Origin: Paracentrotus lividus | Taxonomy: Eukaryota; Echinodermata; Echinoidea; Camarodonta; Echinidae | Length of the DNA stretch: 64,000 bases | Direction of reading: 5' to 3' | Assembly: GCA_940671915.1 (NCBI GenBank) | Contig: CALNVZ010003429.1 | Location: forward strand, 26,918,464-26,982,463 | Shown: positions 1 through 12,288 of the stretch, in pieces | Layout of the letters: each line of letters begins with the position of its first letter | Position numbering within the stretch: the stretch's first letter is position 1 | Program-made: the position numbers and the translations under genes | Notes under the pieces: model-generated | Seen by the model: only the letters and a program-made list of their open reading frames with translations | What the model was told of the DNA's origin: nothing | Databases searched by the model: none

Positions 1-935
1 AAGTTTTGATGATGTTTGCAAATAAATAATCACTTGTATTAATTGGGGGAGGGGGTATCTGTAATTATCATTGATCAAAACTTGTAATCTTAAACGTACA
101 GCTTAAACGGGGCTCCAAAACTTATATCGGCTTTTATCTCTATGAAGTATGAACGACAATGATAATCATCATGAAACGCCACAAAAATGAATGATTTCGA
201 TCAAATTAAAGTTTTGACGATGTTTGGAAATAAATAATCACTTGTATTAATTGGGGGGGGGGTATCTGTCATGATCAAAGAATAAGAGCCCGATATAGAT
301 TTTGAGGCCCCGTTTAAGCTGCACGTTTAAGAATACAAGTTTTGATCATGATAATTACAGATACCCCTCCCCAATTAATACAAGTGACTCTTTATTTCCA
401 AACATCGTCAAAACTTCAATTTGATCGAAATCATTCATTTTTGTGGCGTTTCAGGATGATTATCATTGTCGTTCATACTTCATAGAGAATAAGAGCCCAT
501 ATAGAGTTTGGAGCCCCGTTTAAGCTGTACGTTTAAGAATACAAGTTTTTGATCATGATAATTACAGATACCCCCTCCCCAATTAATACAAGTGACTCTT
601 TATTCCAACATCGTCAAACTTCAATTTGATCGAAATCATTCACTTTTGTGGCGTTTCATGATGATTATCATTGTCGTTCATACTTCATAGAGAATAAGAG
701 CCCGATATAGAGTTTTTGGAGCCCCGTTTAAGCTGTACGTTTAAGAATACAAGTTTTGATCATGATAATTACAGATACCCCCTCCCCCAATTAATACAAG
801 TGATTATTTATTTGCAAACATCATCAAAACTTTAATTTGATCGAAATCGTTCACTTTTGTGGCATTTCATGGTGATTTTCATTGTCTGTCATGATTCAGA
901 GAGAATAAGAGCCCGATATAGAGTTTAGGAGCCCG
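1..935. repeat. About 205-base repeat units in head-to-head inverted orientation
   Basis: One and a quarter units in one orientation (1-270) switch near 270-284 to about three units in the other (284-935). Each contains ttgatcatgataattacag, the aaacgggg/ccccgttt segment and a cgaaatcattcattttgtgg segment. Units differ by small indels. No coding potential is seen. Confidence 0.8.
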
Positions 936-2095
936 CCTTATATAGTTAGGCATTTTGGCAATAAAGAATACTTCTCCTGTATTGTAAATGAACCATGTGT
1001 ATTGTGTATAGCATATCTCTAATGTATATCATGCATGCAGCGCGCGCGGAAGCCGCTCGTGCATTAATCAACGAGAATTGGAGCTCATATAGTCTCAACC
1101 CTATCGGTTGGATTGTTGTTGTTGCTTAATTTTCGACGTTGGGTTTTGAGATGGCGCTCTTGTATTTCATTAAAAAAATTTTTTTTTTTTTTTGGAATAA
1201 ATAAAATAAAATAATAATAAAAAAATAATAATATAATCGAATACGGGGCACATGGGGACGATTACGGCGAGGGACAAGGCTCTAAAAATGAACAAGAGCA
1301 TCGAAGGTCATTGAGGCGGCAATCAAAGAAAATTTGAAAATTATCGAGATAATCGAGTATGGGGGCAAGAGGCACTTTTGACGAGTGAAATAACCAGCAA
1401 AATAATTGAGGGGTGAGCAGGAATTTTCTTGATGTGGTGATCTGTATTTCCTTTCATTAATGCGTGAATGAAAAATAGTAGGTAGGTAGGTGTTATTTTT
1501 TATTTATTTTTTTATTTTTTGGTCCTCCTCCATCAAAGAGGTCATCATGATAGACTAAACCTAGGATCACACAGGATCTACCTCTCCTCGTATCCAGATG
1601 ATGATGATGATGTATCAGCCGTAGGGGTATTAGATTGGGGTCAATCAGCCTGCTCGTCTAATTTCATTTCCCTTTTTTTTTTTCTTTTCCCCCCCTTTTT
1701 TTTTACAGGGGGGGGGGGGGGGGGGGGGGGCGCGGCCGGGCCCGTCGGGCCCCCTGGATCCGCGCCAGAGTAAAAGCAAGTAAATCTAAATTTTAAATGA
1801 CTGTCATGAATGTTTGTGCTTGAAATTGTTTTGGATTAGTTTTTGTAAAAAAGGTTCAATTTTTTGTTAAAGCAAAGAAAGAGCAACATTAAACAGCAAC
1901 TTCAATGATTTTTTAAATTTATTTATTCCTTTTTTTTTTTAGGTTTTAGGAAAAAGTTCTCACTGTTTTATTTATTAGGATGCACTGTTTGAGATGTAAT
2001 GTCAATACCTTATATATCAATTACAGGTAAGTGACAAAATGAAGTCTGATAGTTGGTTTAAACACGTAGATTGAAATGATGTCAGTGGAGTTTCG
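936..2095. other. Non-coding, low-complexity stretch
   Basis: It contains A/T runs (1164-1235), GTAG repeats near 1480 and a G-run (about 1709-1730) followed by a GC-rich tail with cctggatccgcgcc. That tail recurs at 16131 and, diverged, at 43992 and 62350, and looks like a short-element terminus. No gene is seen. Confidence 0.5.
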
Positions 2096-4846
2096 TTCTT
2101 ATGGAGGTGTCACATTTACCGGGTAAATTGAACGGGTTTTCGCCGTTCACCGAAAAACAACAAATTCCAACACGGCAATAGAACGGCACCGGCCACATTA
2201 CATTTTTCTTAATTTTCAACCGGGTCGGTGTCGTTCTATACCGGGTCTGTATCGTTCTATACCGGGTCTATACCAGGACCTAGCCAGCCTGGTACCGCGG
2301 CTGACCGTCCTCATATATAGTCCACGCTTTCCTTTTGTCCGTGTGATTAGCGCTTGCCCGGCCTCAACGCTCTCTGACAAGAAAAACAAAATTGTTTTCT
2401 TCGCCGGGTGAGCTCACCGTTTCCCACCGTTCGCGACCGTGCGAAACAAGTTGATACGAACGACGGGACACGGAGGATACCGGAATAAACACGGTGGGTC
2501 GTGTGATGACCCTCTTCTGATTTGCCTTCGTTCATGCCGGCGAATATTTTGAGCATGACTGAGCATGCTCAAAATTTTCGCCGCGGCATGAACCGCAGGC
2601 CTTGGTCGATGGAGACCCGGTGTGTAAGGGCGGTAATAATGGCATTGTAAAGACGTTATGAATGGTGTAAGGACGGAACAAGCGCTCCTCACCCGTCCAC
2701 AAAACGGTCGTGCACGTGGTGGTCTGAAACTGGCAGATCTCCTTATGTGTCTTAAAATCACTATTATGGTGTCTTCAAACCGCCCTTTGTTTTCGAAGCT
2801 CCTGATCTCGTCGCTCTCTTTACAGATCTAGAGAGGAATGATAATATTTTAAGCTTTTCAAAACATAATTATAATCTGAATTATTTTATTGTCGTTGTCG
2901 GGGAGAAGAATTAAAATTGGCCTTTATGACCGTTATCTTAAAGTAATATCAATTCTTTTTTTTAATGTTTGCTTTGTTTTGGTTTTGACATTAGTTTCTA
3001 AAGTTTTATTTAACAACTTTGGAAATAAACATTATACTACTTTCCCAATAAGCTTCTAGATGTTTGGTCTCTACGTTTTTGCCGAAATTACATGTTTACT
3101 TATACCCGCGTTCTCATTAAACAGAATTGTGTAGTTTTATCGAATATTATTTTAATTTCTCCGCGAAAATGTCCCCGTGCTTTTGAAATGATTAAATCCT
3201 GTTATATCAAATGAAATATTGTTATCATAATAAAAGTACGTTATCTTCTTTTTTTAATCATTATATTATAAATTGTCTAATACTTTTTTCATAATCATTT
3301 CATTGCAATATTCTTTTAGCCAAATTATAACCCCCATAGAATCACATCAAGAAAAATGTCTACATCATTCATAATTCTGCAGTTTGGATTTTTTTGTTAT
3401 GATCCATGGATTATTTTTTTGTTTATTTTTATTTTCATTGTTTTACACACGACCACTTTAAGTGATTTTACTGTGATAAAATAGATTAATCAGAACTATA
3501 CAAGACAATACCTTAATATAATATTTGCATTAATAAAAATACATGCATAATGCCATTGTATTCTATATCTGAGAAACCGTCTTTAAGAATGCCAAAAATA
3601 CGAATTTTGTTACCCATAGATTGTATATAATTCATGTAATTAATTCAATATCAGTAGGGTATATGGTTATGTTTGTGAGATAGCAATAGGCCTATGAACC
3701 ATTTTTCAAGGAAGTCTACACAGAATCGGGAATATAAAAAGAAACTTACCCAGGCATTTCCCGACCGAAAATTTAGAGGAAAGGTGCCTAAAATGGGAAT
3801 TAGTTGCCTTTGCCCCCCCCCCTTTATCGAACGCCCCTCCCCTAGAATAAATAAATAATGATATACATATGTACATGTATATGAAGTGACCCGTGTGGAA
3901 CGACTCCTACCCTGCATGGTTGTTTGAATAATGATGGGATATTGGACGACCAAAGACCAAAACGCAGACCCCCTATATATCAATAATAATAATCAAAACA
4001 TACAAAATATCATTATTTCAAAATGAAGAAACTTTGTGGGGAAAGTTTTTCCCGTCTTTTCAGAAATCTAAGATAGAACAATATAATAAGTACGACCAAT
4101 TCGACATTGTTTAAAATCTATTATAAAGTGTTAATAATTAAACCAGCACTGAATTGATATGAAAACTGAAACAGAGGCTAAAAGTAAATGTAACAAATGC
4201 GACAAAATACGGGCCCCCTATAAAACTATAATTTCCGAGTAAAGCAGCCCCCAAATAAATTTGATAATCACCTCCCTGTTTATGTCATATGATTCCTTAT
4301 GGTATATAATACTTTTGTTTTGTAAAAATATTACTCTGGGTATTAGTTTTTAACTCAAATTCATTTAGATATTAATTGATCTTGTTGGTAAACAATCAAG
4401 GGGACAACTGATTTAAAAGCACGTATAGTTTCATGTACTAGGAGTTGGCAATTTCAGCCACAAGGGGGCGTACTTGATGCGGAAAAAAGGGATGGGGGGT
4501 TATCGATTCATGTTGCCCGACCTCACCACGGTCCATCTCCGTCCTGTAAACGGGCATGAAACGGGCGCGGCGTCCTCATTCAGTCCTTTTACCGCCCTTT
4601 TAACGACTGGTCCGGTTTAAGACCGTTCTGAAATACCCGGTCATCACCCGGAAACAACCCGGCAAGAGTTCGGCCGTTCTTTAAAAATCCTTTCGGGAAC
4701 GGGTGCCCAGTGAGCTCCTATGAACGTGTTGGACGGGCTTCAACCGCTTCACCGTGTGCCTCACCGTTTGCCGCCGTGTGCACAAATTTGGCCAGAACGG
4801 TGGCGAACGGTGCGCCAACACGGCTAATGTGACACCTGCATAAGAA
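2096..4846. mobile_element. 2.75-kb element with about 21-base terminal inverted repeats
   Basis: The left end (2096-2116) reads TTCTTATGGAGGTGTCACAT and the right end (4826-4846) is its inverse with one mismatch. Subterminal regions on both sides (2105-2340 and 4500-4830) are rich in inverted ACGG/CCGT words, unlike the AT-rich interior. No transposase frame is seen, so it is probably a non-autonomous DNA transposon. Confidence 0.65.
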
Positions 4847-5359
4847 AGTCCCCTCCTCCATTAAAAAAAAATTATCTTACTCAATTGAATTAAGTTTTAC
4901 TCAATTGAATCAAGTAATAATAACTTCATATCCTTTTGGGTAGAAGATACTTAAAATAGCATTGAGTTGTTAATACTCGACAGGCACGGATTTAAGATAT
5001 CGGAATTGAATACATTTCTCGGCCCAAATGTCTGGGGACAATAGCAGCTCCATTATATTTACGCATGGGCCCGATACTTTCATTGTGGGACGTCAGGCTG
5101 CGTCCGCTACTGCTCGAACAAATTAAGGCAGTTTCTGAACATAATTAAATTAAGTAAAAACAATGGTAATGTTTTTAGTTGTACACTGTAACACACACAC
5201 ACAAAAAGAAAAAAGTACCGTATATTCTTTTAATAATAATATATTGAAAGTCTGGAATTATAATTTTTTACGAATGTCGAATTTCTATGGGATAGAATGA
5301 AAAATTACATATATGATAAAATACATGTAAAGTCTTGAAAATAAGTTCTATAAAGTCTA

Positions 5360-6352
5360 GGGTACATGCAGGTAATATGGACCCCCTAAGCTCATTTGCC
5401 TAATTTGCATAAAATTACGAAATGACACACAGTCTAATCTTTGTTATATGATGCAAATCTATTCTGCTTCTAACTTATTGGAAGAAAACAATATATCTAC
5501 CAACACCCCGTGTCTGCAATATTCAAGATGTTGACGTCATTACTACCAACTGCACACACATATTAGCTGTGCAGGTATAGGGACTGTATTTATGTACGTT
5601 TTAAAAACTACAATTACTCTATCATGTCTGGAATTTGCTTAAAATGTTGAAAATCTTACTTTAAGATATAATTTGAAATTATTAAGACCTTCAGAAACCT
5701 TTGACTATATATCATCTATATGTATTTGTATATATTTCTCTTTTTTAATATTATTTTTAATATTATTTCATTATAAAAGTCAATATAGCCTACAATCAAG
5801 TTATTTATATTAATTATATACTGTGAATTTATATAGCTAAAATATCGTAGCAAATAGATTGATGCCTCATCCCAATACTAAGTACCAGAATTATTTCTGC
5901 CATTTTGGATGTCCCATATACCGTCACTAATGTTGCTGTGTCAGGCAAGCATTTAATGCAACATTGCACCCCTTCACTAAACAAATTGACCTGTACACGC
6001 TATATATGATCAAATGAAACTATAAGCTACACAAATACAAAACAAATTGAGGTTACCCCCCTCAAACACTCTTTCACACATCACATCTGTGAAATATCAA
6101 ATTTTACATCAGGTAAAAAAAATGCCTAAGTTTTACCTACTTTTTTGGTTTCCAGCAATTTTCTCAGAGAAATTCGGCTTTAGATGCCCTCACGTCTACA
6201 CGACGATATATTTACGTATACAGTTCATATGAACAACATTATGGCTTCTACGGTCATACGGTCACCGTCGACGGGTCGAAGCGGGTCCCGGCACATACCT
6301 CATCGTCAGGTGACCCATATTACCTGCTGTCCCATATTACCTGCATGTACCC
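5360..6352. mobile_element. GGGTA-family TIR element, copy 1 (993 bases)
   Basis: It begins GGGTACATGCAGGTAATATG and ends with the inverse, flanked by TA on both sides. A second copy of almost the same length is at 36831-37819. The interior words agree (for example gatgcctcatcccaatacta). It has no ORF of note. Confidence 0.75.
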
Positions 6353-6552
6353 TATAGAAAGTCGCTATGAGGTCCATCGAAATGTGCATATTAAAAATGG
6401 CTTATATATAAATTGCGTTAAATTAAGGGTTAGAATGCCCTTTATGATATTTGATTTTCCATTTTTATTAAATATACTTTTTACCTTTCAATAATAGATC
6501 ATTGCGAAGGATTACAGTAACTTAGCTAATTATTGCAAAAGACCTAAATGTA

Positions 6553-7107
6553 GGGGAGACCGGGGACAATAATTGTAACACTTTGTTTTTTCTTCAAATT
6601 GGACTATCAACTTTATTATAGCTAAATACTTGCTTCAAAGTAAATAAAACGAAATATACATATTTTAGCTCGACATAATGAATATGTTTGGGCTAAAAAG
6701 TAAAACAATTTATCTTGAAGCCATGATTATCATTTCAAAACAAGAGGTCGAGTGTTACAATTGCCCCAGAACACAGGGCAATTGTAACACACCTATGCTT
6801 GGGGCAATAACACATGAAATTGCAACATTTTGTTTTTCTTTATCAAACTACAAAGCTATATGCACTTGACAGATCCAAGATTTAAGATTGAAACAACATT
6901 AACCACATAAACTAATTATAATAAAACACGACAATGCTTGACTCATTTACATTATATTTTCCACGTGCTATATATGCATGGTATTATGGGGTTACTGCGA
7001 CAGTGTACGGGCTGTGGCAGCGTCGCGGGGATAGGTATATAGGGTAAAGGTACTTCGTTTTCTCGTTGTTACAATTGCCCCGTGTTACAATTGTCACCGG
7101 TCTCCCC
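6553..7107. mobile_element. GGGGAGACCGGGG-family TIR element, copy 1 (555 bases)
   Basis: It starts GGGGAGACCGGGGACAA and ends ccggtctcccc, flanked by TA. Inner copies of ggggcaattgtaacac and its inverse follow the ends. It is a non-autonomous MITE-like element. Confidence 0.75.
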
Positions 7108-8385
7108 TATGTATATAGCTAATTGTACCTGGACTTTTGATATATTATAGGCCTATGAGTAATGCACATTCGATTCATGATTTTTACATCGAATTTTCAA
7201 GTAATGTGTGCTTCGTCAAATAATCTTTCATTCTATCCTAAAGTTAAAAAAGAAAAAAAAAATAGAAAGTTAAAAAATCACATTTTTATAAAACTGTATC
7301 TCAGCTTTCAGGAACGGAGAAGGACGTTTTAAGATCTACCTCTGGGGCCCGTTTCTCGAAACCGTCATAAATCTAAGTTCATGGACATCCCATTGAAACG
7401 CGTGTTAATTCTACAACACCTGTCCTTATAATATGGGTTTTCCAAGAAATTCGACTTCAGACGGTTTAACGGGCCCTAGCTGAGTGTGACCGGTAAAGCC
7501 TACTCTTGACTGATTTAAAGCATTGAATAATTAGGTGATAGACCATGCACTTGAAGTGAAGGAGGTGTAGGGGAGACCTGGGGCAATTGTAACAGTTTTT
7601 TCCAAATTTGACCTATCAGCTTTATTGAAGCTAAATACTTGCTTAAAACTACATAAAATGAAAAAAGCATATCTTAGCTTGACATATGAATAGGTTTGGG
7701 TTAAGTAAAACAAGTCATTTTGAAGCCATTACCATTTCAAAACATGAGGTCGAGTGTTACAATTGCCCCGTGACGAGGGGCAATTGTAACAGACGTGCGG
7801 GGCAATTGTAACACATGAACTTGTAACATTTTGTTTTTCTTTATCAAAGCTATGCACATGACAAATTAAACATCATTAACCACATAAACTAATTATAATG
7901 AAACATGACAATGCTTGACCCATTTATATTACATTTTCCACTTGTTATATGCATGAAATGGGACAAAAGTTATGATAGTTTTTTTTTTTTAGGTTGTTGT
8001 GGCTTCACCCTTTAACTGTAGAATTATAGAACCTTCATTAATTCATATTTTGGTTCTTTATCTACTTTGTACCTACACAATATATCTTGTAACTGACAAT
8101 TGTTGTATAACACTTTATGTTAGGCTTACGCCTTTTGACTATATTAACGCATTCTTGCAAAATAAAGTGATACATTTCTGAGAAGACGTAAAAATTACAG
8201 CTTTTTTTTTTCTTTCTTTCTTTTTTTTGTAAAATCAATCTTCAAAATTTACGCCATTTTTTTCTTCTGGCAAAATCAATATGTATATGGGGCCCACTTG
8301 GATTTACAAAAACGTTTGGACATATATTTTCAGGTAAATCGATCATTGAAAATATATATATTTATTTTTTTATTGGGCGGCTGCC

Positions 8386-8580
8386 ATCCCGTCCCTCTCT
8401 CTCTCCTCTGTTCTTTCTTCTTTTCTACTCTTCTTTTTTCTTTTCGTCTTCATTCATTCCCTCTTTTACTTTTTTTTTACTTCCTATCTGCCCTCCTCCA
8501 CCTCTTCCTCTCTCTCTCTCTCTCGTCTCCCGCCTCTCTCTTTCTCTCCCTTCCTCTTTCTTCTTCTTTCTCTCTTTAAT
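8386..8580. repeat. CT-rich low-complexity tract
   Basis: Pyrimidine-rich sequence with (CT)n runs. The serine/leucine-rich ORF across it is a composition artefact. Confidence 0.85.
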
Positions 8581-8787
8581 AGTGTGCGTTTTTTAATAAT
8601 GAAAAAAACAAGTCGGGGGGGGGGGGTCCCTTTTTCTTTCCCATTTTAATACTACCGCCCATTTAAATAGGCCTTTTTGGTTCATGGGCTATCCTGTCAG
8701 TGTTTCTTTCATGTGTTATTACCATGAATCAACTCGACGAATAAAATAAAAATAAAATCATATGTTCACAGTTATGATGCTTGAGCT

Positions 8788-8890
8788 AAAGGAGTGCTAT
8801 CTCACTTCGCGGAGACGTACGTCTCCGCGACGAAATAGGAATCTTGTCTCCCGACGGATAAAAATAGTATTAGAGACGTCTCCTGAATTA
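8788..8890. repeat. GAGACGTCTCC palindromic repeat, copy 1
   Basis: Gtgctatctcacttcgcgga begins a run of self-complementary ggagacg/cgtctcc words. The same lead sequence recurs at 9570 and, inverted, at 9470 and 46910, marking the element end. Confidence 0.65.
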
Positions 8891-9204
8891 AGATATGTTC
8901 AAAGTTATTGAATTTTCATGTCTGAGGATTATAGGTAATGGTTACCTTTTTGTTTTGTAAGCATAATAATCGACAATACATTCAAAGATTATAAGTTCTG
9001 ATACTTGAACTTATCAACGAGGCTTTTCTTTGCTATTTTTCTTTATATTCCAAGTCTACTCTATTTACAATCTTGGCATTAAAAGAACGTAATGGTCCCA
9101 TAGTTCTCTTCATATTTTTTACTTTTTTCTATTTCCGAGTAAAAGAGTAATATAAATTATTTAAAAAACAACCAACAACAACAAGAATATAAACAAACTT
9201 GAGG

Positions 9205-9475
9205 CCTTGGTATCTCACTTTGCGGAGACGTCTCCGCGATAGAATAGAAAATTTTGTTTTCGGCGACGGACAGAATGTATTAAAAACGTCTCCAGTATAC
9301 GCGAGAACGTCTCCGAGACGCTCTCCGCCACATATATGAAAAAAATCCGTCTCCGAGATTATGAGACGTTCTCGAAGATCGTTCGGATACGTTTCTAATA
9401 TTATTTATCCATCGCGGAGACGAAAATTTCTATTCTGTCGTGGAGACGTCTCCGCGAAGTGAGATACCACCCTAA
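9205..9475. repeat. GAGACGTCTCC palindromic repeat, copy 2 (complete, both ends)
   Basis: Both ends read ggtatctcacttTgcggaga or its inverse, and the whole 270 bases folds on itself through ggagacg/cgtctcc and tattctgtcg words. It looks like a fully palindromic MITE. Confidence 0.7.
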
Positions 9476-9567
9476 TTTTCAATTGTCGGAGGTTATAGAT
9501 GTTGTTACCTTTGTTTTTGTAAAGGCATTATAATATGAAAATACATTCAAAGTTATTGATGCTGAGC

Positions 9568-9725
9568 TAAGGGTGCTATCTTTCTTCGCGGAGACGTCTC
9601 CGCGACAGAATAGGAATCTTTGTCTCCCGACGGATAAATAGTATAGAGACGTCTCCTGATTTCGGAGACGGATTTTTTTTTTATAAATGTCGCGGAGACC
9701 TTCTGGAGACGTCTCTAATACTAGC
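9568..9725. repeat. GAGACGTCTCC palindromic repeat, copy 3 (partial)
   Basis: It starts with gggtgctatctttcttcgcg and ends in ggagacgtctctaatac. It lies in direct order after copy 2, with flanking sequence shared with the region around 8760-8990. Confidence 0.6.
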
Positions 9726-10457
9726 TCCATGGTTCAGAGGTTTCTGATTATGTTTTAATTATGTTTACAGGAAGCAACAAATTCCGGGACAATTGTAATG
9801 TTTTTTATGTATTTGCAGGGCCACGGAGCCTGGGAGGGCTTCGTCAGCGAACGTGTACAAAAACGGAAAAATTACCATACATTTGTGATTTTAGTCTGTT
9901 CAGCCCCCCCCACCCTCCCCCACTCCCCTCCCACTTGCGCTCAGCCCCTCCACTTCCAAAAACGCTCCGCGGCCCCTGATTGGTTATTTAATAGCTTGGT
10001 GTTGATTCAGCGGAAATCTGCTTTACCGAGTTCCTACGGGAGTTACTTTAACAGAAACAGGGCAATTGTAACAGCTTGTACAATTGCCCCTGGCAGGGGT
10101 GACCATATTTGGAGAGATTTTTTTCTATCTTAGCTTCGGTATTCGTCGTTGAAACTTAAGCAAAATATGGCCTAAGAACATAATTTCAAAATATACAAAA
10201 ATGACAGCCGTAGCTCATCCACATATTTGTCCATAAGAAAAACAATGGTAATGTGAAATATTACTTTTATGCTCAAAAAACGGTTTTTCCCCTGTAGAAA
10301 GTTCCACGAACCGTTAAATCTGCTAACACTCATACAGCATGAGGAGCGATTAAATGCGCATGTTCTCTACAAATTTTAAGTTTATAGCGTGTTTCTGCTA
10401 GGAATGGGAGCCTCTGTTACAATTGCCCCGTGTTACATTTGTCCCCGGTCTCCCCTA

Positions 10458-11903
10458 CAACAATGTATAATCGGGATGTATTGTTGTTCAGAGATTTGAC
10501 ACCCTTAATAATGATTTAAGGTATAACAAAAAGGATACAATCGCGAGTGTCCCACACACATTCCCAAGTTCAATAGCTTGAGTATCAATAATCAAGTTAA
10601 TCCTCGAAAGAAATCACGAAAGAATCACAAACAGTCCTTTTAAGAACTAATACATGGTGTTACACAGTAAACTTATTATCTTTCCACCATGAAAATATTC
10701 AAAGAACATCTTTTAAGACTTAAAAGTTAATCCTCATTGAACTTATGACGTCATTCAACATCCTGTTTTGTTTCCAAGCAACTTTAAACATATCGATTTT
10801 TAAAATGATCTGAATTCTTTCTTGTGATAGAATGGATAAGCCCATTTATGTAAAGAGGGCTAACGCCATTAGTCCCTATGTTTTTGCTTGGTTAATGGGG
10901 TTGGGTGATCGGGGGTATTGGAGTAGATCTGGATACTTAAAAAAAAAAAAAAAAAAAAAGAAAAGAAAATAAGTTTAAAAGTAAAGCAATATAGTAAGCT
11001 CTTAAAATATAATATTAGAACGTTAATTTCATAAGCTTTAGTGAGACACAATAATATTACAAATGAAATAAAATGCAACAACGGTCATTATAATGTGTGT
11101 ATGTGTTTTAAACTTTATTTTATCCTTCTCTCATTTAAATACAATTTTATGTAATTACCACTGACAGTTCAGTTGTCGATGGCTCACGGATAGTATCAAC
11201 TTCGCTCATTTTTGCTCGGGAAATCAATTTCATGTATGCCCCAGAAAAACAAATTCACAAGTCGTTGTAGTCAATACCCGCTTTCAAGTACTGTATGAGT
11301 GAGACTTGATGAAGTTGTTGAAATCATGATTTATTTATTCAAGAAAAGTAGAATACAATGATACATATACACAACAAATAATATACATGAACAAAAAAGA
11401 TAAAGACGTGTCATATACAAAGAAAGCAGTTTGCAATACATACCAGGTCTATTTGCTAAATAAGCAATATTGGCAGGTTGCATGATTAAATAGATAGGTA
11501 AACAAAATCCATAATGTAGTCATAGATGGAGTCGTGTTGTTACGCATTCGATTTTAGGTTTCTTGGAATTAGTCACCAAATTGAGTAAAACTGTCTTGTC
11601 AACGCATAAAGTAAAAAGTTAGATGTTGACTCGATACTCGCTTATTTTGTGTTGCTTGTGTGTGTGTGCGTTTTTTGTTTTGTTTTTGTTGTTGTTTTTT
11701 TTAAATAATAAAACGTAGGTCTACATGTATTTTTTTTTTTAAATATACAGTTAGAGTTTCCTAGTCATCTACATGTATATTATGTAATGTTGTGACAATT
11801 AGGAATCTATCAATTCTTATTTCTCGTGTTTAAAGTAAATGCTAAAACTACAATGAACCCTTGTTGGAGTCCTTTACATGAATCGTACATTAAAGTTAAT
11901 GAT
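10458..11903. other. Intergenic sequence upstream of MMP gene 1
   Basis: AT-rich sequence with homopolymers (A-run near 10939-10958, T-runs near 11690 and 11730). No exon, RNA gene or complete element was recognised. Confidence 0.5.
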
Positions 11904-11972
11904 ACTGCGCTTGCGCAGTGTATCACACAAATACGAGAGAGCCGTGTGCAAATAGGCAGAGGATAAGCCAAT
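11904..11972 (+). promoter_or_regulatory. Upstream regulatory cluster of MMP gene 1 (dyad, GATA, CCAAT)
   Basis: ACTGCGCTTGCGCAGT at 11904-11919 is a near-perfect dyad resembling the NRF-1 site; in sea urchins the NRF-1 homologue is P3A2. GATAAG (11962-11967) directly abuts CCAAT (11968-11972), about 115 bases before a TATA box. Factor binding is inferred from the motifs only. Confidence 0.4.
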
Positions 11973-12085
11973 CACATTCCTTTACAAACTTACAAGTGGC
12001 TTTGGTAGCGTTTTCGCGTCGTCTTCAAAAGGAGAGGGAACACACGGCGGTCATAATAAGTTGACACGCTTCTGCGAAGATTAGT

Positions 12086-12092
12086 TATAAAT
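12086..12092 (+). promoter_or_regulatory. TATA box candidate of MMP gene 1
   Basis: TATAAAT lies 107 bases before the ATG. A start site near 12115-12120 would give a 5' UTR of about 75 bases in one exon with the signal peptide. No upstream ATG lies between it and the start codon. Confidence 0.5.
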
Positions 12093-12192
12093 GGTCTGGA
12101 CCTGCGATCTGAGATACTTCAGAAGTTGGAATTAGAGAGAAATAGCTAGCTGATATCTTAACTTTCTTGCCTATTGGAGGGTTGAATACAAA

Positions 12193-12288
12193 ATGTATTC
12201 AAGGCTCATCTTATTGATTTTTGGATGTTTTCTGATGCCATGTTCGATTGTAGAAACAAAGACCATAAAAAATAATCGCCAAGCTATG
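12193..12288 (+). CDS. MMP gene 1 exon 1: signal peptide
   Basis: ATG opens a 32-codon exon with a hydrophobic core ([13 protein letters not shown]) followed by [12 protein letters not shown] and the donor gtatgt in phase 0. The end (TIK..xQAM) matches the mini-exon of gene 2 at 52541-52507, which fixes the boundary. This ATG is the first one downstream of a TATA-type promoter. Confidence 0.8.

Larger units (their letters stand above)
7570..10455. mobile_element. GGGGAGACC-family element, copy 2, swollen by nested repeats
   Basis: The left end is at 7570 and the inverted end at 10455, with TA on both flanks. Sequence like copy 1 is seen at 7570-7960 and 10040-10455. Between them lie a CT-rich tract and three GAGACGTCTCC palindromic repeats that were presumably inserted later. 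Confidence 0.6.

Noticed and set aside
2347-2761. Two minus-strand ORFs of 69 and 115 residues
   Set aside because: They overlap in different frames within the TIR element, show no domain, and have composition set by GC-rich subterminal repeats.
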